Source: Theropithecus gelada (Eukaryota; Chordata; Mammalia; Primates; Cercopithecidae). From it: DNA of 64,000 nt. The notes below the pieces were generated by a model, which saw only the letters and a list, made by a program, of their open reading frames with translations, was not told the origin of the DNA and searched no databases. Below are positions 10,613 through 23,000 of the stretch, piece after piece; the first letter of the stretch is position 1; each line of letters begins with the position of its first letter. The position numbers and the translations under genes are program-made. The DNA is taken from the NCBI RefSeq assembly GCF_003255815.1, contig NC_037689.1:22049829-22113828 (forward strand). Reading direction: 5' to 3'.

Positions 10613-11037
10613 GACCTGCTAAGGTGCTTGCTGAAGGCGCAGGGAATACAGAATGGGTAGTAGAAGAAGGTAGTCATCAATACCAGCTATGACCACTTGA
10701 CTAGCTGCAGAAGTGAGGACTGTAACTGTCATGAGTATTTCCCCCTTCGTTTATTAAAACCATGTTTGTGTATATATACACTTGTACTAAGAAATATCTT
10801 AATTTTATTTCCTTTTTTCCTTTATCATGTGACATAAGATTTACAGACTTCATGTCAGTATTTAAGTATTGTTAACATTATGTAATAGTATTCAGTTTGG
10901 GGATTTGTATGTTTCTGGTTCTATGAAGAATAGTTGTATTATATTAGATGTAATTGTGACCTTATTATTGTCTTTATTTGAAGATTATACATAATCTCAG
11001 GAGATATGTATTGGTTCAAGTTGACAAGGGGTAAACT

Positions 11038-11415
11038 TGTGATGGTTAATATGAGTGTCAACTTGATTAGACTGAAAGATGCAAGGTATTGATCCTGGGT
11101 GTGTCTGTGAGGGTGTTGCTAAAGCAGATTAACATTTGAGTCAGTGGGCTGGAAAAGGCAGACCCACCCTTAATCTGGGTAGGCACCATCAATCAGCTGC
11201 CAGCCTGACTAGAATACAAAGCAGACAGAAAAATATGAAAAGACTACATGGCCTAGCCTCCCAACCTACATCTTTCTCCTCTGCTGGATGCTTCCTGCCC
11301 TCAAACATTAGACTCCAAGTTCTTCAGTTTTGAGACTTGGACTGACTCTCCTTGCTCTTCAGCTTGCAGAGGGCCTGTTGTGGGACCTTGTAATCGTGTG
11401 AGTTAATACCTAATA

Positions 11416-11419
<4 letters not shown>
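11038..11419 (+). repeat. 3' LTR of the ERV-L provirus, 3'-truncated
   Basis: Begins TGTGATGGTTAATATGAG and matches the 5' LTR up to the polyadenylation region. It has a single copy of the unit duplicated in the 5' LTR. The AATAAA of the 5' LTR is AATAAC here (11412-11417), and everything after it is replaced by a CA repeat. The purine tract before it (ACAAGGGGTAAACT, about 11023-11036) is a poor match to a polypurine tract but sits in the right place. Confidence 0.85.
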
Positions 11420-11468
<49 letters not shown>

Positions 11469-11512
11469 TACACATACACATACACACACACGTATACACA
11501 CACACACATATA
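11420..11512. repeat. (CA)n microsatellite replacing the LTR end
   Basis: Long imperfect CA tract with CATA and CGTA interruptions, ending in TATATAT. It has overwritten the 3' LTR terminus and the expected target-site duplication. Confidence 0.95.
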
Positions 11513-14500
11513 TATTTCTTACAATAAAACATTTATTTAGACACATTTATTAAACATTTATTTAGAAACATTTATTAAAATACAGTAAAAGAGTATCTTA
11601 CAGCAAAACATTTGTTTCATTTTACTTTAATTTTGAGGAAGGACATTGCTGTGTCTATCAATACTTCCAACATTATTTCCTTTCATCTTCAAGTCTTCAA
11701 AGACAAATTCCCCTTCCAAATTGCCTCTCCCAACCCAGTGCAAAAGTTGCTACCACTCATACCTGTTTTATATAGTTTCCAACTCATGGAAAAACTCTGA
11801 TTTTCCTGGTGTAATTGCATCTGTGTTCTGAGACTGCTAGGATACTATTTTACTGGTGCTTCTGAAGTTTCTATTTGGACTTTGAAGATTTTTTCAGCTG
11901 GTTTCAATCGTTTATGTCCCGTATCCATAAGTCAATTTAAGTTTTATTGTCTCCTGACTCCCAGTTATACTGTATTATGCTTTTATTTAGTATCCTCATC
12001 TCTCTTTACACTTTCCTGTGGATGTCTGTAATGACTTGGAATTCAGTATCTAATGGGAACCAAGGAGTCCCAAAATATGACTTCATAGCAAGCTATCACA
12101 TTTCTTCTCCTGTTTAAATAATATTTAGAATGAACTCGCTAACATATGCACTTTTGCACTTCAATATTCTTTCAATTTTCCAGCTCAGTATAATTGTATT
12201 TTAGATTACATAAGAAACCAGTTTCTTATGGGGTTGCTCTCAGTTACCCAATCTTTACCCTCTCTTAAAGGTACTAATGAGTTATGCCCCAAATTTTTCA
12301 GTTATAGTTAATGAATGCACTTTATTCACAGTTTGAATTGGCATTACTTAAGATAAAAAATATATAGGGCAGAGAGAATGAAGTTTAAACTGATAATTCT
12401 GGGCTTAAGTTTTTGTTCTGGCAACCAATATCTGTTTCCAATTGGATACGTTATTCAGCCAATTTATACCTCAGTCTTCTCATCCATGTCAAACATGAAA
12501 ATTGATAATTTAAAATCAGATGTATGGATTAAGTATGATTCACATAGAAGTGTTTTATGAAGCTTATGCTTCATAAAAACTAGGAGTTAACAGCAATGAA
12601 TGAGATATTTTATTAAAATTGTTTTAGAAGGATATTTTTAAATAATTCATGATATTAGTCATTGTCTAAGTTTATTATCTATAGATGGGTTAAAAAATAA
12701 TGAAATCAAGAAGAAAATGTATTTTTAAGCGAAATTTCCAAGTTGATTTCAGCATGTTAGACTGTGCTAATTCACTTCATATAACTTAATGTTGTAAACA
12801 TAGCATATATAGCTGAATAATCCTAGGAAAGTCTATAACCAAGTTTCCAAGTATCTCTGGAAAGTCATGCATTTAAAGTCTATTGTTGACATAAATGCTA
12901 TTGCTTTGTCTAAGATGCCTTTATTGCAAACCATAAATTAAAAATACTTCTTGAGCGATTAACCTTGGACTTCTTCCTAATAGTTTTGCTACCTAATTAT
13001 CTGTAGTGTTGGTATAGGTATGGTTGGAAGTCTTTAAAGTGAGACTTAAAGGCAGTAGTTTATAATTAAAATGAGTTCTTAATTAATATTAAACACTGAG
13101 GAGATCATTCTACTTATTATTTCCAGTTTTCTTCCTATTTGTCTCTACTTAATTTTTTAAATTTTCTTTCTCTACCTTCTTTTAAAATTATTCTCTGGCT
13201 CCCTTTTTCACCCTTCTTCACAAAACATGATTGTGCCTAATAGGATTTGCATTACAGAAAGGAAAAGAGTATTTCAGTAATTTTCCCAACACACAGAAAA
13301 GTACTGCTTGACTCCTAATCAACTACACTATCCAGGATTCAAGTTATAAAGTTTGAGTTATTAACATATGAGAATCTGATACCACAAAAATAGGCAGGTA
13401 ATGTTCAGAAAATATATTTTATGATATAAAATATGATTCAACATTAAAAAATGTGAATGTTAGGGAAGCATTCAGTACCAGTAGAGTTGCCATATCTCAT
13501 ATGCACAGGCTGAATATAGAAAACATGAACAATTCATGGTCCCCTTATAATAAATTACTCAAATCTTGATATTAAAGGTAACTGTTGTAAAATTATTTTT
13601 AAAAAGAAGTCAAGAACCAAAATAATTATTAAATGTGTGTGCACGCACACACACATACACTAGTACGTCTATTAATTACATAGTATTAGCTTCAAGTTTT
13701 TATACAGTAAATATTTAAAAATACTCTAACAATAGATTTTGAGAAATATTTCACAACTGGGTCATGAAAGAAGGCTAGTAATGACAAAAAAAAAGGCATA
13801 ATTGTTTTAAGATAAAATCCTGATGAAATTAACAAATATAAGTTTTTATAATATATAACAATAAGAATGTAATATTTTGTCCCAAAAGACTTACTATAAT
13901 ATTTATTTATCTTAAAGCTGAGACTTTTTGCCTAAAATATTTTGCTCCTCAGAGACACAGTGTTTAAACAGTTAAATAATTTGCCACTTTTGGACTTTTT
14001 ATAAAATATGACCTAAAGAAGAATCAGTAGCTGATGGACTGAGAGGTGATTCCTGTCCTTTCAAGTTGTACATAATTAACAGAACCCAGATTAACATTGT
14101 GAAAGTTTCAATTCAGTTGGCATTGCTTCTACTAGTGAACACTGGGAAATACCTCATGTTCTCTCTAGTTTAGAAAAGTCAATACGCATTTCCTGAGCAG
14201 TTTGTTTGTTGACATTTTGGGGTCACTGTGCATCACATGATAAGAATTTTTCATTCAGCATAGGGTGCTTTTTCTGTTTTAATGTATCTTACTATATTAT
14301 ATTTTCTTTGGAAGGAATTCTAATTCTAATAAAATATTAGAGTAATGCAATTGTACTAAAATCTCAAAATTCATAATTTAGTTTTTATTTAATTATCTTT
14401 GAGTCTTTGTTCTAGGGTTATGAAACTTTATAAAGTGTGAAACATTAAATATTTTCTCATGCTTAAGCAATTTTATTAGACATTTAATCATCTTTCAGAA

Positions 14501-15207
14501 TATATTCAATTTCTAGACCCCATCTAGATAGACTAATCTCGCTCAATTATATGAAGTGATCTTAATATCTTGGGGGAAAAAACATACAACGCAACCATCA
14601 GAGGACTCTGTAAGGTGAATCAAAGGAGGGGAACTAGATAAGATGTTTAGGCCTACAAGTATGACCCCAGAAGGAAATAAATAATTTTTTCCTGTTGAAA
14701 CAAATTTTCTTTTCCTTTAATGCCTGTGTATCCTAGACTTGGCACTGTAGTATCCTCAAAGAAGGAGGAAGAAGTACAAATTGGCATAGACAGAAAAAGC
14801 TGCCCCCTACCATTCTACCCTCAAAAAAAAAAAAAAAAAGTTTTATTAGCTAGAGTTGAGAAGAAAGAGTCCATGTTGGGTGAGATGTCTTCCCTTTCCA
14901 ATCCAGTTAATGACCAGAAAATAAATGTTCTCTTTCTCCTTTTACCAGCATGGAAGTGATAACTTACCTCTTCCTGATCAGGGTGCTATTCTTGTGAGCA
15001 GGGTCCTGCCAAAAACTACAAGTATGGAAAAGAGACAAAGCCCAAACTTCAATTCCCACAGGTTTGGTGATGGTGAATCCTGCAAGACAAAATACCAGGG
15101 ACAGATCAGAGAAGCTAAAGACCCTGTATCCTGCATTCTAGCTACTACAACAAGAAAGACAGAACCTCTGAATCAAAGAGTAGAGACTAGAAATTGTATT
15201 AAAAGGG
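11513..15207. other. unassigned intergenic DNA
   Basis: 3.7 kb of AT-rich sequence without a credible gene. Small items seen: a 12-base-stem hairpin at 12552-12580, a short TG/CA tract at 13634-13660, and a 17-base A run at 14822-14838. Frames of 60-106 codons (for example 14925-15245) show no domain I recognise and look random. Old diverged repeats may be present but I cannot name them. Confidence 0.5.
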
Positions 15208-15887
15208 ATATTTTAAATTCTTTTTTTAAAATTATTATACTTTAAGTTGTGGGATACATGTGTAGAATGTGCAGGTTTGTTACATAGGTATACACAAGCC
15301 ACAATGGTTTGCTGCACCCATCAACCTGTTATCTACATTAGATATTTCTCCTGATGCTATCCCTCCCCTAACCCCTACCCTCTGACAGACCCTGGTGTGT
15401 GATGCTCCCCTCCCTGTGTCCATATGATCTCATTGTTCAACTCCCACTTATGAGTGAGAACATGTGGTGTTTGGTTTTCTGTTTCTCTGTTAGTTTGCTG
15501 AGAATGATGGTTTCCAGCTTCATCCATGTCCCTGCCAAGGGCATAAACTGATCCTTTTTATGGCTGCATAGTATTCCACGGTGTATATGTGCCACATTTT
15601 CTTTATCCAGTCTACCATTGTTGGGCATTTGGGTTGGTTCCAAGTCTTTGCTCTTGTGAACAGTGCTGCAATCAACATGTGTGTGCCTGTGTCTTTATAG
15701 TAGAATGATTTATAATCCTTTGGGTATATACCCAGTAATGGGATGGCTGGGTCAAATCGTATTTCTAATTCTAGATCCTTGAGGAATTGCCACATTCTCT
15801 TCCACAACAGTTGAACTAATTTGCACTCCCACCAATAGTGTAAAAGTGTTCCTATTTCTCTACATTCTTTCCAGTATCTGTTGTTTC

Positions 15888-15919
<32 letters not shown>

Positions 15920-16412
15920 GAGGTGGAGTCTCACTCTGTCTTCCAGGCTGGAGTGCAGTGGGGCAATCTTTGCTCACTGCAAGCTCTGCCTCCAGGATTC
16001 ACACCATTCTCCTGCTTCAGCCTTCTGAGTAGCTGGGACTACAGGTGCCCACCACCATGCCTGGCTAATTTTTTTTGTATTTTTTTAGAAGAGACGGAGT
16101 TTCACCATGTTAGCCACGGTGGTCTCAATCTCCCGACCTCTTGATCCACCCGCCTCGGCCTCCTGAAGTGCTGGCATTACAGGCGTGAGCCACCATGCCC
16201 ATCCTGTTTCTTTACTTCTTAATGATTGCCATTCTAACTGGTGTGAGATAGTATCTCATTGTGGTTTTGATTTGCATTTCTATAATGACCAGTGATGAAG
16301 AGCTTTTTTTCATATATTTTTTGGCCACACAAATTTCTTCTTTTGAGAAGTGTCTGTTCATATCCTTTACCCAGTTTTTGATGGTTGTTGCTTTGTAAAT
16401 TTGTTTGAGTTC
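15208..16412 (-). mobile_element. L1 3' fragment, interrupted by AluY
   Basis: Minus-strand L1 with its A-tail as T at about 15219 and its 3' UTR from 15225. The ORF2 end runs to 15881, continues after an Alu at 16218 and stops at about 16412. The C-terminal ORF2 segment is readable in pieces (15437-15643, 15520-15807) with a frameshift between them. It differs from the young L1s here at many positions, so it is an older primate L1. The 5' end is truncated. Confidence 0.9.
15893..16204 (-). mobile_element. AluY inserted in L1
   Basis: Full-length Alu in minus orientation: T run 15893-15919, body to 16204. A 13-base target-site duplication TGTTTCTTTACTT lies at 15882-15894 and 16205-16217. 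The right-monomer word for 'gctcactgcaagctctgcctcc' places it in the AluY group, as far as I can judge by eye. Confidence 0.93.
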
Positions 16413-17369
16413 TTTTATGAAATCCTGGGATTCCTAACAAGCTGCACGTATGACTAGAATAAGTGGCACAAAAATTTTGAACACTAAACTACATTATAGA
16501 CAACTGTCTAGTTTCAGACTATCTGGTGCATGGAGCACAAGTTGGATGGGGCAGAATAGCACAGCAAAGGGTCAAAATATTACATTAGAAACAGCCTACA
16601 GAAACTGGTCCAGCATGTACAGTCCACACATCAACGGATTGCCTGTCTGCTGAAACAAAAAGTTAAAGAGTCTCTAAAATACTTAAATGGTATTTAAAAA
16701 TTCATACATTTTATGCAATATCTGCAAAAATATTCCAAAATTCTTTGCCATACTAAGAACCAGGGATACTCTCTAGGAAACAGAAAATCAACGGAAACAT
16801 CCTCTAATTTTACGGTTTCCTATCAGTTATTTGAAATTATAAAATATTAATTCAAATTTGATTATGTAAAACTTGTCAAGTATTTTATAGTTCCTCAAGC
16901 TACTATGAATAGAATGTACACACAAATAAATAGCTAAAACTTCAATAGATAAGACAGAATTTTGAAAATATTTAAATAATACAAAAGAAAGCAGACAGGG
17001 AGAAATGGAAGAATGAAAAATAGATGGGGCAAAAAATAAACTAATGTTCAAATGCAGATCTAAAATAATGATAAAAATCATTAAATATAAATGTTCAAAA
17101 TATATCAGTTAAAGATATAGTATGTATCAAAGTGTTATAAAGCTATATATTGTATAAAAGCTACTTGAAGCATATGATGTAGACAGCATACAAACAAAAA
17201 GATAAAAATATACATCATGAAAGCATTATCATAAAGCTTCAATGGCTATAGCGCTGTCAGACAATACATTCTAGAATAATAAAAATAAAAAAGGTGAAAG
17301 ATTATGTAAACATTTTGTGTGTAGCATGTATATGAAGACACATTATGTTTATGGATTAGAAGATATAAT
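16413..17369. other. unassigned intergenic DNA
   Basis: AT-rich sequence with short chance frames only (67 codons at 16450-16653, 84 codons at 16827-17081). No gene, RNA gene or repeat I can name. Confidence 0.45.
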
Positions 17370-18060
17370 GTAATTAATATGTCAATTCCCCCTAAGATGA
17401 TCTATAAATTTAAAACAATCCCATTCAAAATTCCAGAAGGAATCTTTGTAGATATAGACAAGTTTATTAACAAACTTGGAGAGATAAAGAAACAAGAACA
17501 GCCAAAACAATTTTGAAAAAAAAAAAAAAGACATAAAGGACTCATACAACACAATCTAAGACTTAGCTATAAAAAATAGTCAAGACACATTGTTATGTCT
17601 GGCAAAGATTTCATGATGAAGTGGTGAAAAGCAATTGGAAAAAAAACTAAAAATTTACAAATATGACCTAATTAAACTAAAGAGTTTCAGCACAGCAAAG
17701 TAAACTATCAACAGAGTAAACAGACAACATACAGAATGGGAGAAAATTTTTTCAAACAATGCATCTGGCAAAGGTTTAATATCCACCACCTATAAGGAAC
17801 TTAAATAAATATTGCATATGGAAATTATCTCAAAAGAGTAAAAATATAGAACATCTTCCTAAGTTTGGTTAAAGCAAAAATTTCTTACATATGATGCCCA
17901 AAGTGCAATTTAAAAATTAAACATCATCAAAATTAAGAGTTTTTGTTCTGTGAAAGTCACAGTTAAAAGAATAAGAGCACAAGCTACGGACAGGGAGAAC
18001 ATATTTATAAATTACATATCAAACAGCTTATATCCTGAGTATATAAAGAAATTGAATTGA
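17370..18060 (+). mobile_element. old L1 ORF2 fragments
   Basis: Words such as 'ctaattaaactaaagagtttc', 'cagaatgggagaaaat' and 'tttaatatccaccacctataagga' match the L1 ORF2 region seen at 56190-56320, with many changes. A second, more diverged stretch at 17840-18060 resembles the same ORF2 region again, so this is probably two old fragments in the same orientation. Nothing is open for long. Confidence 0.7.
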
Positions 18061-19989
18061 TAGAAAATAATGTCACCTGGAAAATCACAATGTAAGAGGT
18101 ACATGTCTCTTACATTTTAACTGCTGCATTCTGTCCTTGTGAGAAACGATTGGTTTAGTTATTAACACTTTAAGGAAGAATGTCCCTCAATGTTTAGATG
18201 TCCTATCATGAGATTGAGATTCAAAGGTTGATTTTATACGAGACAGAGAAAGAAAGGAAGGACCACGGGCCTAGGAAAAGTTACTGTTAGATTGGCAGAG
18301 CACGTCTCGGTGGTAGGAGAGACTCATCGGCAACAATAAGTGACGTACAAAGGTGGATGCAGTCTCTCATCTGGATTCAGAAGAACGATTGGAATCATGG
18401 TCCAAATACCATGCCCAGTATAGTGTTATGACTGGGTTAATAAGAATTCTTAAAAATAATCTCACAAAAAATTTATGGAGATTTAATCTAATGGAACTGA
18501 GCATCGGGAAAAGAGCATAAACTTGAGTTAAAGGGTAGAACCCTCATATTTCTTCAGATAACTTTGAATAATAATTATGAACTATATCTAGCTAAGGCAT
18601 TTACTCAACCAATCACTATGTTGGTCATTTATTGAAGCCATTTGAATAAATGGCCAAAGTGAAGAAAGAAGAAATCTTATTTAAGAACATTAGTCACAGG
18701 ATCACCTGAATCAATTTGATTATAAAGATGACACCCACCTATCAATTTGTGGAAGTGAATTGGAAGTGGTTGTGTTTCTTTAGGTATTATTCATTTCCTA
18801 TTCACATTGATTCTAAAAATGACAGGACTGGTGGATGGGCAGCGTACTCCGCTATGGTTTAAGTTTGCTGCTAAAGAAAGAACAAGGGGAAATGAAGCAG
18901 GATTTACAAAATGTTTGACTTCTGAATGACACCTGCCTTCTCTTGATCTAATTAGGCAATTATAGTTATTCCACACAAATTCTACTTTCTGAACGTCTTA
19001 CTTTTTTTCCATTTTTAAAGTACATATTAAGTCATCAGGAATAATAAATGATATGAAGAAATCTATTTAGCAGGAAGTAAAAATGCATAATCTTAGTACT
19101 GAAAAAGTATATAACACTATTACTTAATTGCATTTATAAATGTGACATTTATGGATTATAAGAAAAAGAAGAAAATGCAGCACATTTATTTTATCTGCTT
19201 AAGTTTTATTCTAGTGCATGAGTAGTTTTTGATAAGTTACCTTTATTTTTATTTTCCCCTAGAATAAAACTTATTTGTAGTCTACTCTAGTTGTGATACT
19301 TCTGGTATTTCCTATCATTATGCATACACTGAATAAAATGCATGTTTCTAGAACTCAGATTTTGCATTACAATAGTCGTTAGCTAGCAAAACATATTTTA
19401 TTTCTGCATCATTGTATGTTTGTCAATTTTACAACATCCACTCAGACATTTAGCAATTATTTTAATAGGCATGTATCAAATGTAAACTGTGCATCAAAAT
19501 TTCACATATATATTACAGAGAAAAAATGGTATTTCTATTTAATATTTATGTTCAAAAGGGTACAGAAAATTATATAAATAATGATAATGTGGAAATAAAA
19601 TTGAAAAATGGTGTCTTTATGTAAGAACTTGGATGTTTTGATGGCAAATGGCTCATAAAATATAATATCCTTGAAATATATATAATGAATATAGAAATGC
19701 ACACTACTCATACATGATATTTAAAGTTGAGAACTTCTTGTGGCCTGAGCAATCATGTTCTTTATCTCTCCTTCAGGAGTCTGGTGACAGGCTATCATCA
19801 AAGAAACTAGTGCAAGAACTTGTTAGCTTGGAAGTCGGGTAAACTCTCAAACCCTTCAGAGTTCTTGATAGATTGTTTGACTTTATTTTGTATATGTGAC
19901 CAGAGAGATGTGCATTTATATTAGATGCTTACTAACCACACCTGTAAATGTCACTTATTTACTAGCAAACATCCCAGCTTTGTGCATGA
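18061..19989. other. unassigned intergenic DNA
   Basis: No credible gene. Contains a perfect 10-base-stem hairpin at 18089-18116. Small frames (61 codons at 18791-18976) show no recognisable domain. Confidence 0.45.
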
Positions 19990-20200
19990 TGGTGATGATA
20001 ACAACTTACATTTATAATGCTTGCTATACTTCACAATACTTTACAAGTGTATCCCATTTATTAACACATTCAAATCTTACAATACCCTAAAAATTAGGAA
20101 TTATTTCTGTGTTGCAGATTAAAACAAACTTATCAATCAAACTTCACATCACCAGTGAAGTTGGATCAGGGATTTGAACCCAAGTAGTTGAGTCTTCAAT
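19990..20200 (+). mobile_element. MIR SINE
   Basis: Diverged but recognisable MIR order: a 'cacaatactttacaagt' part, then 'taaaaattaggaattatt', then 'ggatcagggatttgaaccca' near 20165. The last is the characteristic MIR 3' section. An ancient tRNA-derived element, plus orientation. Confidence 0.7.
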
Positions 20201-20449
20201 GTACACAAACACCCATTTCTATGGTTAGTTTTCCTTCCCAGAGTGAGTCCCTGTGGAAAGGTCAACCTTTTAAACATTTATATTTGTTTTTAGTTGATCA
20301 TTATAAATTGAGCTGGAAAGTATCAATACACAGAAAATGAAATTGGTAGTAGGTGATGCTATGTACCTCATATTTAACTTGCTAAATCTTAGAGGACAGA
20401 TATAACACTTTACTTTTTATTAGTAAGCACTTAAATAGCAAAAAGATTC

Positions 20450-21090
20450 TAACAAAAAGATGCTGGCCAGCAGACCGCAATGCAAAGGGGCTCTTCCTTT
20501 GTTCCCAGGCAGATCGGCCGGTCGAGAAATAATAGACACAGACAAGATAGTGAAAACTGGGTCCAGGGGGATCACTGCCTTCTGATCCTGTGATGCCGCC
20601 AATGTGCTGGATATACCAGCATTTATTATTAAGTTTAGTGAGGGTGGAGGCAGGTTAGTGAGGCATTTAGGGTCGTTTGATTATGAAGTGAGATGGTGAC
20701 ATGGGAATGAAGTAATTATTTAACATAACATTGGTATGCAGAATTACAGTATACAGAGATAAGAATTTACAATATAGGGTGTGCATCAGCAACTTCTAAC
20801 AGAGCCTAAAAACAAAAACACAGTCTACCCATAACCTATGTTTAGTAAGGTACTAATCAGTAGTAATAACTAGAGCAAAAGCTGGTTGCAAACAATCAAT
20901 AGAAGCAGGACGTGAAACTAGACAACTGGTTAGACCACAAATTCTCAGAATGGAGTATGTCTTAACCCTAAAGACACCTAGAAGAGCCATGGCAAGATGA
21001 GGGCATTTATAGGCCTGTCTCATCCATATGAACAGGTGCCCCTCATGCTTCTGTTTATAGGCTCTCCACAAGGGTCACATTCCATTCTCA
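20450..21090 (-). repeat. solo LTR-like block, ERV family uncertain
   Basis: The block is richer in GC than its flanks and on the minus strand has LTR-like order: a U3-like body, an AATAAA signal at about 20623-20630, then a GC-rich U5-like tail (20450-20600). I believe it is an endogenous retrovirus LTR but cannot name the family. Limits are approximate and no target-site duplication was found. The frames at 20420-20602 and 20853-21071 are incidental. Confidence 0.45.
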
Positions 21091-21164
21091 GAGCTATGAA
21101 CATCTGCTTTTCTGGGATAGGAATCTTAGTGATGTGATACCTCCCTGACTACATGTAACTAAGT

Positions 21165-21285
21165 ATAAAAAGGAGGAGCAAAAAAGGAAAAAAATGGAAG
21201 GAAGACAGGAAGGAAGACAGGAAGGAAAGAAAAAAAAACAGGAAAGAAGACAGGCAGGAAAGACAGAAGGAAGGGAAGAAAGGTC
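21165..21285. repeat. GGAA/GACAGGAA-rich purine tract
   Basis: Imperfect tandem AGGAAGACAGGA and AAAGAAGGAAG units over 120 bases on the plus strand. It gives a meaningless Pro/Cys/Phe-rich frame on the other strand. Confidence 0.9.
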
Positions 21286-22384
21286 AATGCTATTCACAGG
21301 TAGCAATTGTGAAAAAACTACCGAATAAATTGCAAGTGTAAAATATGATTGTTTTCCCTTACAAAGTATTTCATAGCTTTTCAAAGGAATTTGAAATAGA
21401 AGTTCATCTACTTTCACTTAAATATATGCATTAATAGTTAGGAATTCAAAAGAAACTAATAGAAACCCAGTTACTGAATGATGTGTATTTGTGAAAGGCA
21501 GCCACTTTAGTTTTTAAAAATAATTTTAAGGAACTAATTCACACCACTAATAATAGTGGTATACAGTGAAGACAAAAAGTAGTGCAGTGGCAAGACTGCC
21601 CATAAACAATTTTGCTGAAGTAGTTATTTTCCATTGTCATAGTTATAAGACTTAGCACTGTGATAATATATTTGGAAACAGAATTGCCAATCAAAATATA
21701 TAAAACACATTTACAAATGTACCGTGAATTAGAACTTTAGTGTTGAACATTCTTTTTTTGAGTGGCATAGGTGGTATAGAAGGTTAAAACTTTATTTTAG
21801 GGCTCAAGATGTTTAGGAAATGTATCAATTCTTTACCATTTAGCAATAATGAATTTCCACCTTAGGATGACCATAAAAAAAGACGGCAATAGTGTATGAT
21901 TACGCCATTTAAAAGAAAGTCCTAGGATAGGGAGACTATATCTAAGCACAGCCCATTCCCCTGAATGTTCCCACATCACCTGCCCATACTGTCTAACTTA
22001 TACTTTTGCTCACACATTCTAACTTTTTCTCTGTCCTAAATCAAACAAATGATGGAGGTTTTAGGAGAATTGTCTTCTTTCATCAAACAACTATTAAACA
22101 GAGCTGGTATTTTCTTTTAAAAAATATTAACAACTGGCATAAAATTGATGGTATAATAAATATTAAATTTTTAAAATAATATTGCAGGATGAAAAACTCA
22201 TAGAAACAAAATGAGAACTAGACAAATCTACGATTATTGTTTGAGCCATCCTATTTCGATAATAGATATAGCAAACAGAAAATCAGTTAGGACACAGAGG
22301 TCTGAATAATATTAATCAAATCGATTTAATTAATGATAGAATACTACTCCTAGAAGCAACAAATACACATTCTTCTCCAGTACA
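21286..22384. other. unassigned intergenic DNA
   Basis: No gene. A tiny 7-base-stem inverted repeat at 21543-21560 is the only structure I noticed. Confidence 0.45.
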
Positions 22385-23000
22385 AAGAGTTCCCACCCAG
22401 TTTCTCCTATTGTTAACATCTCACATTACCACAGTACAGTTGCCATGACTAAGAAACCAACTTTGGTATATTAATACTAACTAAACTTCTCATTTGGTTC
22501 AAATTTCATAAGATTTTCTACTAATGTAAGTTTTCTGTTCCAGAATGTTATCCAAGACATTACATTGCATTTAGTTGTCACATCTCCTTAGTCTCTACTG
22601 GTGTGTAGACATTTTCCTATTTTCTTGTTTTTTGTTACCTTGACAGTTTTGAGAAGTACTTGTCTGCTATTTTATAGAAGGTGCCTCAATTTGTTTTGTT
22701 GTTGTTATTTTACATTTATGGGCTTTTGAAAGAGCAAAAGTGAAGTATCCTTTTTACCACATCATATTGGGGCTACATGCTATCAACATGACTTATCACT
22801 AAGGATGTTTACCTTGTTCACCTGGCCAAGGTAGTATTTGTCAATTTCCTCCATGGTAAGGTTTCGTTATTACCATACTCTACTTGTTGAAAATAAGTCA
22901 CTAATTGTCCACAGTCAAGGGAGGGTGGGAGGTGGATGATTAAGCTTCACCTCATGAAGGGGAAAAAATCATATATTATTTAGATTATCCTTTAAAAAAA
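22385..23000 (-). mobile_element. probable old L1M 3' region
   Basis: Words such as 'acattgcatttagttgtcac', 'ccttgacagttttgagaag' and 'cctcaatttg' match my memory of an old L1M 3' UTR type, same orientation as the L1M at 53 kb. Highly diverged; orientation and family are uncertain. Confidence 0.4.

Larger units (their letters stand above)
4925..11419 (+). mobile_element. ERV-L provirus (class III endogenous retrovirus), degenerate
   Basis: Plus-strand element of about 6.5 kb: 5' LTR 4925-5449, primer-binding site 5455-5472, gag remnant, pro-pol remnants, dUTPase remnant and 3' LTR from 11038. A leucine-tRNA-type primer site, dUTPase after integrase and no env-like sequence match the ERV-L group. 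Each domain is interrupted by stops or frameshifts, so it is a fossil. The LTRs have diverged and the 3' LTR lost its end to a CA expansion, which hides any target-site duplication. Confidence 0.85.

Noticed and set aside
10350..10622. Poly-glutamine protein
   Set aside because: The Gln run is a (CAA)n microsatellite in provirus debris; the frame has no domain.
11324..11509. Cys/Val-rich frame opposite the CA repeat
   Set aside because: Pure translation of a dinucleotide repeat.
21094..21417. 107-codon minus-strand frame
   Set aside because: Centre is the complement of a GGAA-rich simple repeat; flanks show no domain.
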